From Aurantimonas coralicida DSM 14790 (GTDB lineage: Bacteria; Pseudomonadota; Alphaproteobacteria; Rhizobiales; Rhizobiaceae), in contig NZ_ATXK01000002.1 in NCBI RefSeq assembly GCF_000421645.1, positions 682,001-746,000 on the forward strand: a stretch of DNA of 64,000 nt, written 5' to 3'. Both the position numbers and the translations under genes were made by a program. Below, in pieces: positions 17,913 to 28,248 of this stretch. The notes under the pieces were generated by a model, which was not told where the DNA came from, made no database searches, and saw only the letters and a program-made list of their open reading frames with translations. How positions within the stretch are numbered: position 1 is the stretch's first letter; the number at the start of each line of letters is the position of its first letter.

Positions 17913-18919
17913 CAGCTTGCCGGGATCGGGAAGGACAGCGACCAGAGCGCCGAGACGATCAGGCTGAAGAAGACGATCCAGCCGAAGATCGTGTTCGACT
18001 TGAACAGGCCGAGGCACTGGTCCGGATCGTCGATGTCGAGGGTGCGGATCTGCCAGATCATCTGGAAGGCACCGATCGCCAGGCCGGCATAGGCCGGCCA
18101 CGTGACCCCGCCGCCGCTGGCCTGCCCGGTGGAGACGAAAGCGGCGAGGAACAGCACCAGCGTGCCCAGATACAGGATCGTCAGCGCGCCCTTGGTGCGC
18201 TCGCCGAACAGTCTTGCGGTGGAGCGCACGCCGACCAGCGCGTCGTCCTCCTTGTCCTGATGGGCGTAGATCGTGTCGTAGCCGATCACCCACAGGATGC
18301 TGCCGGCATAGAGCAGTACCGGCGCCAGCGACAGCGAGCCCCAATAGCCGGCCCAGCCCATCAGCGCGCCCCAGGAGAAGGCGAGGCCGAGGCCGAGCTG
18401 CGGCCAGTCGGTGAAGCGCTTCAGGAACGGATAGATCGCGACCGTGCCCAGCGACGCGATGCCGAGCAGGATGGCGAAATTGTTGAACTGGATCAGCACC
18501 ATGAAGCCGACGGCGGCCTGCAGGGCGAGGAAGATCTTCGCCTGGCGCCGCGTGACCCGGCCGGAGGGCAGGGGGCGCGAGCGGGTGCGCGCGACCATGT
18601 CGTCGATCTTCTGGTCGACGAGGTCGTTATAGGTGCAGCCGGCGCCGCGCATGGCGATCGCCCCGATCAGGAACAGCGCCAGGTGCCACAGGCTCGGCAG
18701 GCCCGTATGCACCGCCCCGGCGGCCACCGCTTGCGGTGCCAGCGCGGCCGACCACCAGCACGGCCACAGGAGAAGCTGCCAGCCGATGGGGCGGTCCCAG
18801 CGGGCGAGCTGCGCGTATGGCCAGGCGCCGCGCGGCAGCGTGCGATAGACCCAGTTGTTCGACGGCGCGTCGGCAACGCGATCAGCCTTGTCGACGAGGG
18901 TGCCTTTGAGATTCGACAT
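17912..18919 (-). CDS. ubiA: 4-hydroxybenzoate polyprenyltransferase
   Basis: A 335-aa polytopic inner-membrane prenyltransferase that attaches the polyprenyl chain to 4-hydroxybenzoate in ubiquinone synthesis. Both Asp-rich motifs can be seen: the first as NDLVDQKIDD preceded by GCTY, the second as YDTIYAHQDKEDD. The conserved RPIGWQLLLWPCWW segment near residue 45 is typical. About eight transmembrane helices are expected. The start at 18919 (MSNLKG) is chosen; 18931 is a close alternative. It uses the product of the polyprenyl synthase encoded at 2.2 kb. Confidence 0.93.
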   Translation of the reverse strand: MSNLKGTLVDKADRVADAPSNNWVYRTLPRGAWPYAQLARWDRPIGWQLLLWPCWWSAALAPQAVAAGAVHTGLPSLWHLALFLIGAIAMRGAGCTYNDLVDQKIDDMVARTRSRPLPSGRVTRRQAKIFLALQAAVGFMVLIQFNNFAILLGIASLGTVAIYPFLKRFTDWPQLGLGLAFSWGALMGWAGYWGSLSLAPVLLYAGSILWVIGYDTIYAHQDKEDDALVGVRSTARLFGERTKGALTILYLGTLVLFLAAFVSTGQASGGGVTWPAYAGLAIGAFQMIWQIRTLDIDDPDQCLGLFKSNTIFGWIVFFSLIVSALWSLSFPIPAS

Positions 18920-19177
18920 GCTTCCGACCATGTCCGCAAAAATGCCGCAGTCAAGTTTTTTCGACGGAGAACCGTGCGACTTTCTCGCGTCGGGAACTTG
19001 ACCGCAGGGCGGACTGAAACGTAATCGGCAGCGTCGGCTGTCGGGCGCGGCCGGAACGGACAGGTCTGCCAAGATCAAAGACCGTCCGTCCGCCGTGAAA
19101 TCTCGTGGAAATTCATCGCGTCCGGTGCGGGGACTTGCCGATCTCCGCCCGCGCGACAAAGACGCTGGCAGGACTGC

Positions 19178-20452
19178 ATGACGATCAATGTTCTTCTCAT
19201 CGGATCGGGTGGCCGCGAGCATGCGCTCGCCTGGAAGATCGCCCAGTCGCCGGAGCTGGGAAAACTGTTCGCCGCGCCGGGCAATCCCGGCGTCGCCGAA
19301 CATGCCGAGATCGTCGCCCTAAACGTCGCCGATGCGGCCGCCGTCACCGGCTTTTGCCGCAAGCATGAGATCGGCCTCGTCGTGGTCGGTCCTGAACAGC
19401 CGCTGGTCGACGGTCTGGCCGATGCGCTGAACGAGGCCGGCATCAAGGTGTTCGGTCCCTCCAAGGCCGCCGCGCGGCTTGAGGGCTCGAAGGGCTTCAC
19501 CAAGGATCTGTGCACGCTGCACGACATCCCGACCGCCCGCTACCGGCGCTTTTCCGATGCCGCCGCGGCCCGCGACTACATCAATGCCGGCGGCGTGCCG
19601 ATCGTCGTGAAGGCGGATGGGCTGGCGGCCGGCAAGGGCGTGACCGTCGCCGAGACCAAGGAAGAGGCGATTGCCGCCGTCGACGCCTGCTTCGAGGGCG
19701 ATTTCGGTGGGCCGGGCGCCGAAGTGGTGGTCGAGGAATTCCTCGAGGGCGAGGAGGCGAGCCTCTTCTGCATCTGCGACGGCGAGCGGGCGCTGTTCTT
19801 CGGCACGGCCCAGGACCACAAGCGCGCCTTCGACCGCGACCGCGGCCCGAACACCGGCGGCATGGGCGCCTATTCGCCGGCCCTGCCGATGACCGACGCG
19901 GTGACGAAGCGCGTCATGCGCGAGATCGTCGAGCCGACGCTGGCCGGCATGACGGCCGCGGGCACGCCGTTCCGGGGCGTCCTCTATGTCGGCCTGATGC
20001 TGACCGAGACCGGCCCGAAGCTGATCGAATACAATGTCCGCTTCGGCGATCCGGAGTGTCAGGTGCTCATGATGCGTCTGGAAAGCGACGTCCTGCCGAT
20101 CCTGCTGGCCGCCGCCGAGGGCGACGTCTCCGGTGTGCGCCCCGAATGGTCCGACGCGCGGGCGCTGACCGTGGTCATGGCCGCCGACGGCTATCCCGGC
20201 ACCTATGCCAAGGGCACCGCGATCCGCAGCCTGCCGGCGCCGGACGCCTCGATGCGGGTCTTCCAGGCCGGCACGACCCTGACCGAAGGCGGATTGGTGG
20301 CCTCGGGCGGGCGCGTCCTCAATGTCACCGCCACCGGCGACACGGTGAAGGAAGCGGCCCGCCGCGCCTATGAGGCGGTCGAGGCGGTGGACTGGACCGA
20401 GGGCTTCTGGCGCTCCGACATCGGCCACCGCGCCATCATGACCGAGGCCTGA
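19178..20452 (+). CDS. purD: Phosphoribosylamine-glycine ligase
   Basis: A 424-aa GARS enzyme of purine biosynthesis (ATP-grasp fold) joining phosphoribosylamine and glycine. The N-terminal [12 protein letters not shown], the ATP-grasp region [12 protein letters not shown] and [14 protein letters not shown], and the metal-site [11 protein letters not shown] are all intact. Length matches the family. GCAGGA is placed four bases before the ATG. It is divergent from ubiA across a 258-base gap that presumably holds both promoters. Confidence 0.97.
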   Translation: MTINVLLIGSGGREHALAWKIAQSPELGKLFAAPGNPGVAEHAEIVALNVADAAAVTGFCRKHEIGLVVVGPEQPLVDGLADALNEAGIKVFGPSKAAARLEGSKGFTKDLCTLHDIPTARYRRFSDAAAARDYINAGGVPIVVKADGLAAGKGVTVAETKEEAIAAVDACFEGDFGGPGAEVVVEEFLEGEEASLFCICDGERALFFGTAQDHKRAFDRDRGPNTGGMGAYSPALPMTDAVTKRVMREIVEPTLAGMTAAGTPFRGVLYVGLMLTETGPKLIEYNVRFGDPECQVLMMRLESDVLPILLAAAEGDVSGVRPEWSDARALTVVMAADGYPGTYAKGTAIRSLPAPDASMRVFQAGTTLTEGGLVASGGRVLNVTATGDTVKEAARRAYEAVEAVDWTEGFWRSDIGHRAIMTEA

Positions 20453-20638
20453 CGCGAGGCCGCGGCCGCCGCTGAACTCTCCCGCAGATCCCGTGCATCC
20501 CCGTCGCCGCGCCTGTCGAAGGGCGCGGTGACGCGTCGCCGTGCGTCCGCGCATGCGGCAATGCACATGCATGGCTGGGAAACCATCGGCGCGACCATAC
20601 ATTAGGCGCACAGGAGTTTCGAACCGGGAGCGCACCCC

Positions 20639-22909
20639 ATGTCCTTTCGTCAGGAAAAGCTGACGCGGCCGATCTTCAAATGGGCGAAGACGGTAATGCC
20701 GCCGATTTCGGCCACGGAACGCGAGGCCATCGACGCCGGCACCGTCTGGTGGGACGGGGAGCTCTTCACCGGCAATCCCGACTGGGACAAGCTGGTCGCC
20801 ATGCCGCCGGCGCGGCTGTCGCCCGACGAGCAGGCCTTCCTCGACGGTCCGGTCAACCAACTCTGCGCCATGATCGACGAATGGAAGCTGGTCTGGGAGG
20901 ACCGCGACCTGCCGCCGGAAGTCTGGGACTTCATGCGCCGCAAGAAGTTCTTCGGCATGATCATCCCGAAGGAATATGGCGGCCTCGGCTTTTCCAACAC
21001 CGCCCATTCGGAAGTCGTGCGCAAGGTCTCCTCGGCCAGCGTCGTCGCCGGCGTCACGGTGATGGTGCCCAACTCGCTCGGACCCGGCGAGCTGATGCTG
21101 CATTTCGGCGCGCAGGAGCAGCGCGATCACTGGCTGCCGCGGCTGGCCGACGGCCGTGAAATCCCCTGCTTCGGCCTGACCTCGCCGGAAGCCGGCTCCG
21201 ACGCGGCGGCGATGACCGATCGCGGCGTCGTCGAATATGGCGAGCACGAGGGCGAGCGCAAACTCGGCATCCGGCTCAATTTTCACAAGCGCTACATCAC
21301 GCTTGGCCCGGTCGCGACGGTGATGGGGCTCGCCTTCAAGATGTTCGACCCCGAGAACCATCTGGGACGCGGCGAGGATCTCGGCATCACGGTGGCGCTG
21401 ATCCCGACCGATACGCCCGGTGTGCGCACCGGCGACCGGCACATTCCCGCCTTCACCTATTTCCAGAACGGCCCGCTCTACGGCGAGGACGTGTTCATTC
21501 CGCTGGACTGGATCCTCGGCGGGGCCGAGCAGATCGGCCAGGGCTGGACCATGCTGATGACGGCGCTGGCCGCCGGGCGCGGCATCTCGCTGCCGTCGCA
21601 ATCGGCCGCGGCGGCCGCCTTCTGCGCCCGCACCACCGGCGCCTATGCCCGGGTGCGCACCCAGTTCAACGTGCCGATCGGCATGTTCGAGGGCATCCAG
21701 CAGCCGCTCGCCGAGATCGCCGCCAACGCCTATCTGATCGACGCCGCGCGGCGGCTGACCGTGGCGGCGCTCGACGAGGGCCACAAGCCGTCGGTCGTCT
21801 CGGCGATCATGAAGGCCCACGCCACCTATCGCATGCGTGAGTCCGTCGAGCGGTCCATGGACATCCATGGCGGCAAGGGCATCATCGACGGGCCGAAGAA
21901 TTATCTCGGCGCCCAGTACAAGTCGGTGCCCATCGGCATCACCGTCGAGGGCGCCAACATCCTGACCCGCAACCTGATGATCTTCGGGCAGGGCGCCATC
22001 CGCGCCCATCCCTACATGCTGAAGGAATTGCTGGCCCTGTCCGACGAGGACGAGGATCGCGGGCTGAAGGAGTTCGACACGCATTTCTGGAAGCATGTCG
22101 GCCATTCGCTGACCAATGCGTTCCGCTGCTTCGTGCGCGGCTGGACCGGCGGCATGGCCGCCCCGGCGCCGAAGAACGCCGCCTTCATCGGCCATTGGCG
22201 CCAGCTCTCGCGCTTCGCCTCGGCCTTCGCTCTGGTCGCCGACCTGTCGCTGCTGACGCTGGGTGGTGCCCTGAAGCGCAAGGAGATGCTGTCGGCCCGG
22301 CTCGGCGACATCCTCTCCGAACTCTATCTCCTCGGCGCCGTCCTGAAGCGCTTCGAGGTGGAGGGCCGCCCGGAGGTGGACCGCCCGATCGTCGAGTTCA
22401 TCATGCAGAAGGGCTACAACCGGATGTCGCTCGCCTTCGAGGGCGTGCTCGACAATCTTCCGGCCCGCTGGGCCGCCGCGGTGACCCGGGTTCTGGCCTT
22501 CCCGCTGGGCGTGCCCTTCCAGGAGCCGTCGGACGAGCTGACCGGCGAGGTCGCAGCGATCCTGATGCGGCCGTCCTCGCAGCGCGATCGCCTGACGCCG
22601 GACATCTATCTCGGCGAGGGCCATGCCGAGCATCCGGTCAAGGATCTGGAACTCGCCTTCGAACTCGTCACCGAGGCGGCGCCCATCGAGAAGAAGATGC
22701 GCGAGGCGAAGATGCGCGATCCGGCCGAGGCGCGCGATGCCGGCGTGATCACCGATGCCGAGTTTGACCGTCTGGCCGAGGCCAAGGCGGCGGTCGACAA
22801 GGTCGTGGCCGTCGATGCCTTCCCGATGGCCGACGTGTCCCCGATCGCCTCCCAACACGACCGCAACCGCACCGGAGGCGACGAAACCCACCGCGAGGCA
22901 GCCGAATAA
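20639..22909 (+). CDS. fadE: FadE-type acyl-CoA dehydrogenase
   Basis: A 756-aa large acyl-CoA dehydrogenase that starts fatty acid beta-oxidation with FAD. The N-terminal and middle domains show PKEYGGLGFSN and GLTSPEAGSDAAAM. The flavin-domain segment MDIHGGKGIIDGPKNY is present, and a long C-terminal DUF1974-like region follows from about residue 450. This matches the E. coli FadE architecture, though shorter than its 814 aa. It is the first gene of a tight operon: its TAA overlaps the thiolase ATG at 22907-22911. Confidence 0.9.
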   Translation: MSFRQEKLTRPIFKWAKTVMPPISATEREAIDAGTVWWDGELFTGNPDWDKLVAMPPARLSPDEQAFLDGPVNQLCAMIDEWKLVWEDRDLPPEVWDFMRRKKFFGMIIPKEYGGLGFSNTAHSEVVRKVSSASVVAGVTVMVPNSLGPGELMLHFGAQEQRDHWLPRLADGREIPCFGLTSPEAGSDAAAMTDRGVVEYGEHEGERKLGIRLNFHKRYITLGPVATVMGLAFKMFDPENHLGRGEDLGITVALIPTDTPGVRTGDRHIPAFTYFQNGPLYGEDVFIPLDWILGGAEQIGQGWTMLMTALAAGRGISLPSQSAAAAAFCARTTGAYARVRTQFNVPIGMFEGIQQPLAEIAANAYLIDAARRLTVAALDEGHKPSVVSAIMKAHATYRMRESVERSMDIHGGKGIIDGPKNYLGAQYKSVPIGITVEGANILTRNLMIFGQGAIRAHPYMLKELLALSDEDEDRGLKEFDTHFWKHVGHSLTNAFRCFVRGWTGGMAAPAPKNAAFIGHWRQLSRFASAFALVADLSLLTLGGALKRKEMLSARLGDILSELYLLGAVLKRFEVEGRPEVDRPIVEFIMQKGYNRMSLAFEGVLDNLPARWAAAVTRVLAFPLGVPFQEPSDELTGEVAAILMRPSSQRDRLTPDIYLGEGHAEHPVKDLELAFELVTEAAPIEKKMREAKMRDPAEARDAGVITDAEFDRLAEAKAAVDKVVAVDAFPMADVSPIASQHDRNRTGGDETHREAAE

Positions 22910-24192
22910 TGACCAGACCCGTCTATCTCGTCGACGGCGCGCGCACGCCCTTCATCAAGGCGCGGGGCAAGCCGGGACCGTTCTCGCCCGTCGATCTCGC
23001 GGTCCAGTGCGGGCGGCCCCTGATGCTGCGCCAGCCCTTCGGGCCGGACGCTATCGACCTCGTCATCCTCGGCTGCGTCAATGTCGTGGCCGACGAGATG
23101 AACCCGGCGCGGGTGGCCGCCCTGCGGCTCGGCCTGTCGGAAGAGATTCCGGCCTTCACGGTGCAGATCAATTGCGGCTCGGGCATGCAGTCGATCGACA
23201 CGGCGTTCCGGACCATCGAGCTCGGCAAGGCCGACATGGTGCTGGCCGGCGGTGCCGAGGCGCTGAGCCATTCGCCGCTGGTGCTGCGCCGCGGCGCGGT
23301 CGACTGGTTCGCCAGGCTGAACGGTGCCCGCACGACCACCGACCGGCTGAAGGCCTTCACCGGCCTGAAGCCCCAATTCCTGAAGCCGGTGATCGGGCTG
23401 GAGCGCGGCCTCACCGACCCGATCTCCGATCTCAACATGGGCCAGACCGCCGAGATCCTGGCGCATCTCTTCGACATCTCGCGGCGCGACGCCGACAGCT
23501 ACGCCGCCGAGAGCCACAACCGGCTCGCCCACGCCACCAAGGAAGGCTGGCTGAAGGACGAGATGCTGCCGGCCTTCTCGCGCGACGGCGAGGTCTTCGA
23601 CCATGACGACGGCGTGCGGCCGGGCTCCACCGCCAAGAGCCTTGCGAAGCTGAAGCCGGTCTTCGAGCGCCCCTATGGCAAGGTGACGGCGGGCAACGCC
23701 TCGCAGATCACCGATGGCGCGTCCTGGACGATCCTCGCCTCGGAGGAGGCCGTCGAGCGCCATGGCCTGACGCCGCTGGCGCGGATCGTCGATTCCGAAT
23801 GGGGCGCGCTCGATCCGTCGATCATGGGGCTCGGCCCGGTGGTTTCGACCGCGCCGATCCTCAAGCGGCAGGGAATGGGCGTGGCCGACGTCGATCTGTG
23901 GGAGCTGAACGAGGCCTTCGCGGCGCAGGTTCTGGCCTGCATCGCCGCCTTCGACGATCCGAAGGTCGCCGACGGCGTTCTCGGCCTCGACGGGCGCGGC
24001 GGCCGCATCGACCACGCCAACATCAATGTCGATGGCGGCGCCATCTCGCTCGGCCATCCGGTGGGCACAAGCGGCAACCGCATCACCCTGCATCTGGCCA
24101 ATGCCATGCGCCGGCTCGGCCGCAGGCGCGGCATCGCCACCGAGTGCATCGGCGGTGGCCTCGGCGGCGCCATGCTTCTGGAAGCGGCCTGA
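22909..24192 (+). CDS. Acetyl-CoA C-acyltransferase (thiolase, FadI/FadA type)
   Basis: A 427-aa thiolase that cleaves 3-ketoacyl-CoA in the last step of beta-oxidation. The nucleophile is Cys89 in INCGSGMQS. The His loop is GHPVGTSGNR and the second active-site Cys lies in ATECIGGGLGGAM. NEAFA is also present. A one-base overlap with fadE (TAATG) implies translational coupling. A hairpin lies in the 68-base spacer before the FadB-like gene. Confidence 0.92.
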   Translation: MTRPVYLVDGARTPFIKARGKPGPFSPVDLAVQCGRPLMLRQPFGPDAIDLVILGCVNVVADEMNPARVAALRLGLSEEIPAFTVQINCGSGMQSIDTAFRTIELGKADMVLAGGAEALSHSPLVLRRGAVDWFARLNGARTTTDRLKAFTGLKPQFLKPVIGLERGLTDPISDLNMGQTAEILAHLFDISRRDADSYAAESHNRLAHATKEGWLKDEMLPAFSRDGEVFDHDDGVRPGSTAKSLAKLKPVFERPYGKVTAGNASQITDGASWTILASEEAVERHGLTPLARIVDSEWGALDPSIMGLGPVVSTAPILKRQGMGVADVDLWELNEAFAAQVLACIAAFDDPKVADGVLGLDGRGGRIDHANINVDGGAISLGHPVGTSGNRITLHLANAMRRLGRRRGIATECIGGGLGGAMLLEAA

Positions 24193-24204
24193 TCCGCCCC
24201 GCCG

Positions 24205-24225
24205 CCGGACCGCGAACCGGTCCGG
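24205..24225 (+). repeat. Intercistronic hairpin between thiolase and FadB-like gene
   Basis: CCGGACCG (24205-24212) and CGGTCCGG (24218-24225) are perfect inverted repeats with a five-base loop and no T tract. It could tune mRNA stability within the operon rather than end transcription. Confidence 0.4.
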
Positions 24226-24260
24226 GCGCCTGACATTCGACGAAAGACGAGAGCACACCC

Positions 24261-26360
24261 ATGGGCAGAATGCTGAAGGCACTATCCGAACGCGCCCTCG
24301 AACTCGGGCCGGTGCGTGACGCGGAGCAGACCGGCAACTGGCGCGCCGCCACGGACGACGACTACGTCTACTGGCTGGTGCTCGATCGCCCCGGCAAGTC
24401 GGTCAACACCATCGACCGCAGCGTGATCGAGGAGCTGTCGCACCACGTCGACCAGATCATCGACCAACGCCCCTCGGCCGTCGTCATCCGCTCGGCCAAA
24501 CCGTCGGGCTTTGCCGCGGGCGCCGACATCCAGCAATTCGCCGGCGCCTCGACCGGCGAGATCCGCGGCATGCTCAAGGAAGCCCATCTCGTCCTCGACC
24601 GGCTGTCGAAGGTGAAGGCCAAGACCATCGCGGTCATTCATGGCCACTGCCTCGGCGCCGGTCTGGAACTGGCGCTGGCCTGCGACCGGCGGATCGCCGT
24701 CGCCGACGCCAGCCTCGGCTTTCCCGAAGTGATGCTCGGCCTGCATCCGGGGCTCGGCGGGACCTACCGCTCGACCGCCATCGCCGATCCGGTGGAGGCG
24801 ATGACCATGATGCTGACCGGCAAGTCGATGCCGGCGAAGAAGGCGAAGTCGATCGGCCTCGTCGATGCCGTGGTCGAGGAGCGGCACGTCGCCTCGGCCG
24901 TGCAGGCCGCGCTCTACAACGATCTGCCGACCGCGAGCCGCAGCCTGAAGGGACACGCCTTCTCGGTGAAACCGGCGCGCTCGCTCGCCGCCAAGCAGAT
25001 GCGCAAGAGCGCCGCCGCCAAGGCGCCGCAGGAGCACTATCCGGCGCCCTACAGGCTGATCGATCTGTGGGAGGCACATGGCGGCGACGCCAAGGCCATG
25101 CAGGAGGGCGAGATCGACAGCTTCGCCGAGCTGATCGAGACCGACACCGCCCAGAACCTCGTCCGGGTGTTCTTCCTGCGCGAGACCATGCGTGCCCTGA
25201 AGGAGGGGGCATCCGGGATCCGGCACGTGCATGTGGTGGGCGCCGGCGCCATGGGCGGCGACATTGCCGCCTGGGCGGCGCGCGAGGGCTTTTCCGTGAC
25301 GCTGGGCGACGTGGCCACGGCGCCGATCGGCAAGGCGATCAAGGCGGCCCAGAAGATGCTGAAGGCGACCCTGAAGGACCCGCTGAAGGTGCGCGATGCC
25401 CTCGACAGGCTGGTGCCGGACCCGATGGGCTACGGCATCGGTCGCGCCGACATCGTCATCGAGGCGGCGCCCGAGAAGATCGAGCTGAAGCGCAAGATCT
25501 ACGCCGAGATCGAGCCGCAGCTGAAGGAGGGGGCGCTGCTGGCGACCAACACCTCGGCGCTACCCCTGGCCGATCTCGCCGCCGGTCTCGCCGATCCGTC
25601 GCGCCTCGTCGGCCTGCACTTCTTCAACCCGGTCTCGCGCATGCAGCTCATCGAGATCGTCAGCCACGATGCGATCAGCTCCGAGACGGCGCGCCGGGCG
25701 ACCGCCTTCGCGGTGGAGCTGTCGCGCCTGCCGGCCCCGGTCACCTCGGCGCCGGGCTTCCTCGTCAACCGCTCGCTGACGCCGTACATGGCCGAGGCGC
25801 TGATCATGGTCGACGAGGGCATTCCGAAGGAGCGCATCGACGCCTGCGCCGAAGGATTCGGCATGCCCATGGGCCCGGTCGAGCTGACCGACCAGGTTGG
25901 CCTCGACATCGCCCTCGACGTCTCCGCCTCATTGCGCGAACGCCTCGACACGGCCTTTCCGGATTCGCCCGGCTGGCTGCAGACCATGGTCGACGAGGGC
26001 CGGCTCGGCCGCAAGACCGGTGCGGGGCTCTATGCCTATGACGAGGACGGCAAGCCGAAAAAGCAGCGCCTCGACGCGCTGCCGGACGGCTCGAAAGACG
26101 ATCCGGACATGCTCGACCGGCTGATCCTGCCGATGCTGAACGCGGTCGTTGCGTGCCTGCGCGAGGGCGTGGTGGAGAGCGAGGACGTCGCCGACGGCGC
26201 GATGATCTTCGGCACCGGCTTCGCGCCCTTCCGCGGCGGCCCGATCCACTACGCGAAACAGCGCGGCGTCGACGAGATCGTCGCCCGGATGAAGGAACTG
26301 GCCGACAAGCATGGGCCGCGCTTTGCGCCGGACGAGGGCTGGCAGCGCCTGAAGAGCTGA
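24261..26360 (+). CDS. Bifunctional enoyl-CoA hydratase / 3-hydroxyacyl-CoA dehydrogenase (FadB/FadJ-like)
   Basis: A 699-aa two-step beta-oxidation protein. The N-terminal crotonase domain (about 30-220) keeps both catalytic acids, Glu136 (GLELALACD) and Glu156 (GFPEVMLGLHPG). A Rossmann 3-hydroxyacyl-CoA dehydrogenase domain starts near residue 325 with GAGAMGGD and contains the catalytic LHFFNPVSRMQLIE segment. Two C-terminal HCDH domains end the protein (GFLVNRSLTPY; GTGFAPFRGGP). It follows the thiolase and overlaps the next gene as TGATG at 26358-26362. Confidence 0.92.
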   Translation: MGRMLKALSERALELGPVRDAEQTGNWRAATDDDYVYWLVLDRPGKSVNTIDRSVIEELSHHVDQIIDQRPSAVVIRSAKPSGFAAGADIQQFAGASTGEIRGMLKEAHLVLDRLSKVKAKTIAVIHGHCLGAGLELALACDRRIAVADASLGFPEVMLGLHPGLGGTYRSTAIADPVEAMTMMLTGKSMPAKKAKSIGLVDAVVEERHVASAVQAALYNDLPTASRSLKGHAFSVKPARSLAAKQMRKSAAAKAPQEHYPAPYRLIDLWEAHGGDAKAMQEGEIDSFAELIETDTAQNLVRVFFLRETMRALKEGASGIRHVHVVGAGAMGGDIAAWAAREGFSVTLGDVATAPIGKAIKAAQKMLKATLKDPLKVRDALDRLVPDPMGYGIGRADIVIEAAPEKIELKRKIYAEIEPQLKEGALLATNTSALPLADLAAGLADPSRLVGLHFFNPVSRMQLIEIVSHDAISSETARRATAFAVELSRLPAPVTSAPGFLVNRSLTPYMAEALIMVDEGIPKERIDACAEGFGMPMGPVELTDQVGLDIALDVSASLRERLDTAFPDSPGWLQTMVDEGRLGRKTGAGLYAYDEDGKPKKQRLDALPDGSKDDPDMLDRLILPMLNAVVACLREGVVESEDVADGAMIFGTGFAPFRGGPIHYAKQRGVDEIVARMKELADKHGPRFAPDEGWQRLKS

Positions 26361-28231
26361 TGACGCAACGCTTCACCGAGGCCGATGCGCTGGCCGACGC
26401 GGTGATCGCGGCGGTCGGCAAGACGATCGTCCTGGCGCTGCCGCTCGGTCTCGGCAAGGCGAACCATGTCGCCAACGCGCTCTACCGCCGGGCGCTGCGC
26501 GACCCGCAGGTCGAGCTGACCATCCAGACGGCCCTGTCCCTCGACCCGCCCTCCGGCGGCGAGGGGCTGGAGGGCCGCTTTGCCGGGCCGCTGGCCAAGC
26601 GCCTCTACGACGGCGTGACCCGGCTCGACTATGTCGCGGACCGCCGCAACGATGCGTTGCCGCCCAATGTCCGGGTGGTCGAGTTCTTCCTCCAGGCCGG
26701 CGCGCTTCTGGGCAATCGCCACGCCCAGGAGAACTACGTCACGGCGAACTACACCCATGCCGCCGGCTACATCCTGGCGAGCGGCGTCAATGTCATCGGC
26801 CAGATGGTCGCGCCATCGGCCGACCGCAGCCAATGGTCGCTGTCCTCCAACACCGACATGACGCTCGACCTCCTGCCAGCGATGGACGCGGCGCGCGAGC
26901 GCGGGCAGCCGATCCTCTTCGTCGGCGAGGCCAATGCGAACCTGCCCTTCATGGGCGGTCCGGCGGCCCTGCCGACCGAGCGCTTCGACTGTCTGCTGGA
27001 GGGCGAAGACGTCGAAGCGGCGCGCCTGTTCTCGGTGCCCAAGCAGCCCATCGGTCCCGTCGAATACGCCATCGGCCTCTACAGCGCGGCGCTGGTGAAG
27101 GATGGCGGCACCATCCAGATCGGCATTGGCGGGATCGGCGACGCGCTCACCCATGCGCTCATCCTGCGGCATCGCGATCCGGTAACGTTTAAGGCGATGC
27201 TGGCGGCCCTCGGCAACTGGCCGGAAAGCCTCGAGCCTGAGACCGAGCCGTTTCGCGAAGGGCTCTACGGCCTGTCGGAGATGTTCGTCGACGGGCTGCT
27301 GGAGCTGTTCGAGGCCGGCATCCTCCGGCGCCCGGCCAGCGACGGCAACGTCCTGCATGGCGGCTTCTTCGTCGGCCCGCAGAGTTTCTATGCCCGGCTG
27401 CGGGAGATGGCGCCGGAGCGGCGGGCGCTCCTGTCGATGCGCGAGATCTCCTTCGTCAACGCGGTGCCGGCCGAGGACCGCGCAACCCACGCCGCCGATC
27501 GCCGCAACGCACGCTTCTTCAACGCCGCGATGCTGGCGACGGCGCTGGGCGACATCTGCTCCGACCAGCTCGACGACGGCCGGGTCGTCTCCGGCGTCGG
27601 CGGCCAGTACAATTTCGTTGCCCAGGCCTTTGAGCTGCCCGATGCGCGCTCGGTCATCGGCCTGCCGTCCACCCGCGGCGCGAACGGGCCCTCGAACATC
27701 CTCTGGGCCTATGGCCACACCACCATCCCCCGGCATCTGAAGGACATCGTCGTCACCGAATATGGCGTCGCCGACCTGCGCGGCCGCACCGACCGCGACA
27801 CCGTGGCGGCGATGATCGGGCTGGCCGACGGGCGGTTTCAAACGGGGCTGGCCAAGGCGGCGATGGCCGGGACGAAGCTGGAGGGGGGCTTCGTGCCGCC
27901 TCAGCGCAACAGGCGTGCGGATGTGGTCGAGGCCCTGCGACCCTATGCAGACAGGCTGCCGGCCTATCCGTTCGGCACGGCGCTGACCGCCGAGGAGCGG
28001 CGGCTCGTGCCGGCGCTGAAGCTGCTGAAGTCGGCCAAGTCCGATCGCCTCGCCCTGGCGCGTCTGGCGCTGGCCGGCTGGCGCATGACGCCCGATCCGC
28101 GCGAGGAGGCGGCGCTGGAACGGATGGGGCTGGATGACCCGTCAGGGTGGCGGGAGAAGGGTCTATCGGCGGTTCTGGCCGGGGCGCTGCGCGCAACGCG
28201 CGACGACCCGCTGGGCCGGCCCTGGTCGTGA
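26360..28231 (+). CDS. Acetyl-CoA hydrolase/transferase family protein
   Basis: A 623-aa CoA-transferase/hydrolase-family protein. The C-terminal AcetylCoA_hyd_C domain is recognised by GGFFVGPQSFY, VSGVGGQYNFVAQAF and the TTIPRHLKDIVVTEYGVADLRGRTDRD block. The N-terminal half carries the GIGGIGDALTHALILRHRD segment that contributes the CoA site. The protein is longer than classical 4-hydroxybutyrate CoA-transferases (about 430-500 aa). Its start overlaps the FadB-like stop by one base, so it belongs to the beta-oxidation operon. Hydrolysis of an acyl/acetyl-CoA or transfer of CoA are both possible. Confidence 0.8.
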   Translation: MTQRFTEADALADAVIAAVGKTIVLALPLGLGKANHVANALYRRALRDPQVELTIQTALSLDPPSGGEGLEGRFAGPLAKRLYDGVTRLDYVADRRNDALPPNVRVVEFFLQAGALLGNRHAQENYVTANYTHAAGYILASGVNVIGQMVAPSADRSQWSLSSNTDMTLDLLPAMDAARERGQPILFVGEANANLPFMGGPAALPTERFDCLLEGEDVEAARLFSVPKQPIGPVEYAIGLYSAALVKDGGTIQIGIGGIGDALTHALILRHRDPVTFKAMLAALGNWPESLEPETEPFREGLYGLSEMFVDGLLELFEAGILRRPASDGNVLHGGFFVGPQSFYARLREMAPERRALLSMREISFVNAVPAEDRATHAADRRNARFFNAAMLATALGDICSDQLDDGRVVSGVGGQYNFVAQAFELPDARSVIGLPSTRGANGPSNILWAYGHTTIPRHLKDIVVTEYGVADLRGRTDRDTVAAMIGLADGRFQTGLAKAAMAGTKLEGGFVPPQRNRRADVVEALRPYADRLPAYPFGTALTAEERRLVPALKLLKSAKSDRLALARLALAGWRMTPDPREEAALERMGLDDPSGWREKGLSAVLAGALRATRDDPLGRPWS

Positions 28232-28248
28232 GGGGACCGGTCCGCGTG

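Noticed and set aside
19319-22891. Very long open frame on the minus strand (about 1190 codons) opposite purD and fadE
   Set aside because: It lies antisense to two unambiguous genes and its translation is low-complexity, rich in Arg, Gly, His and Asp; such frames arise from strong GC3 codon bias.
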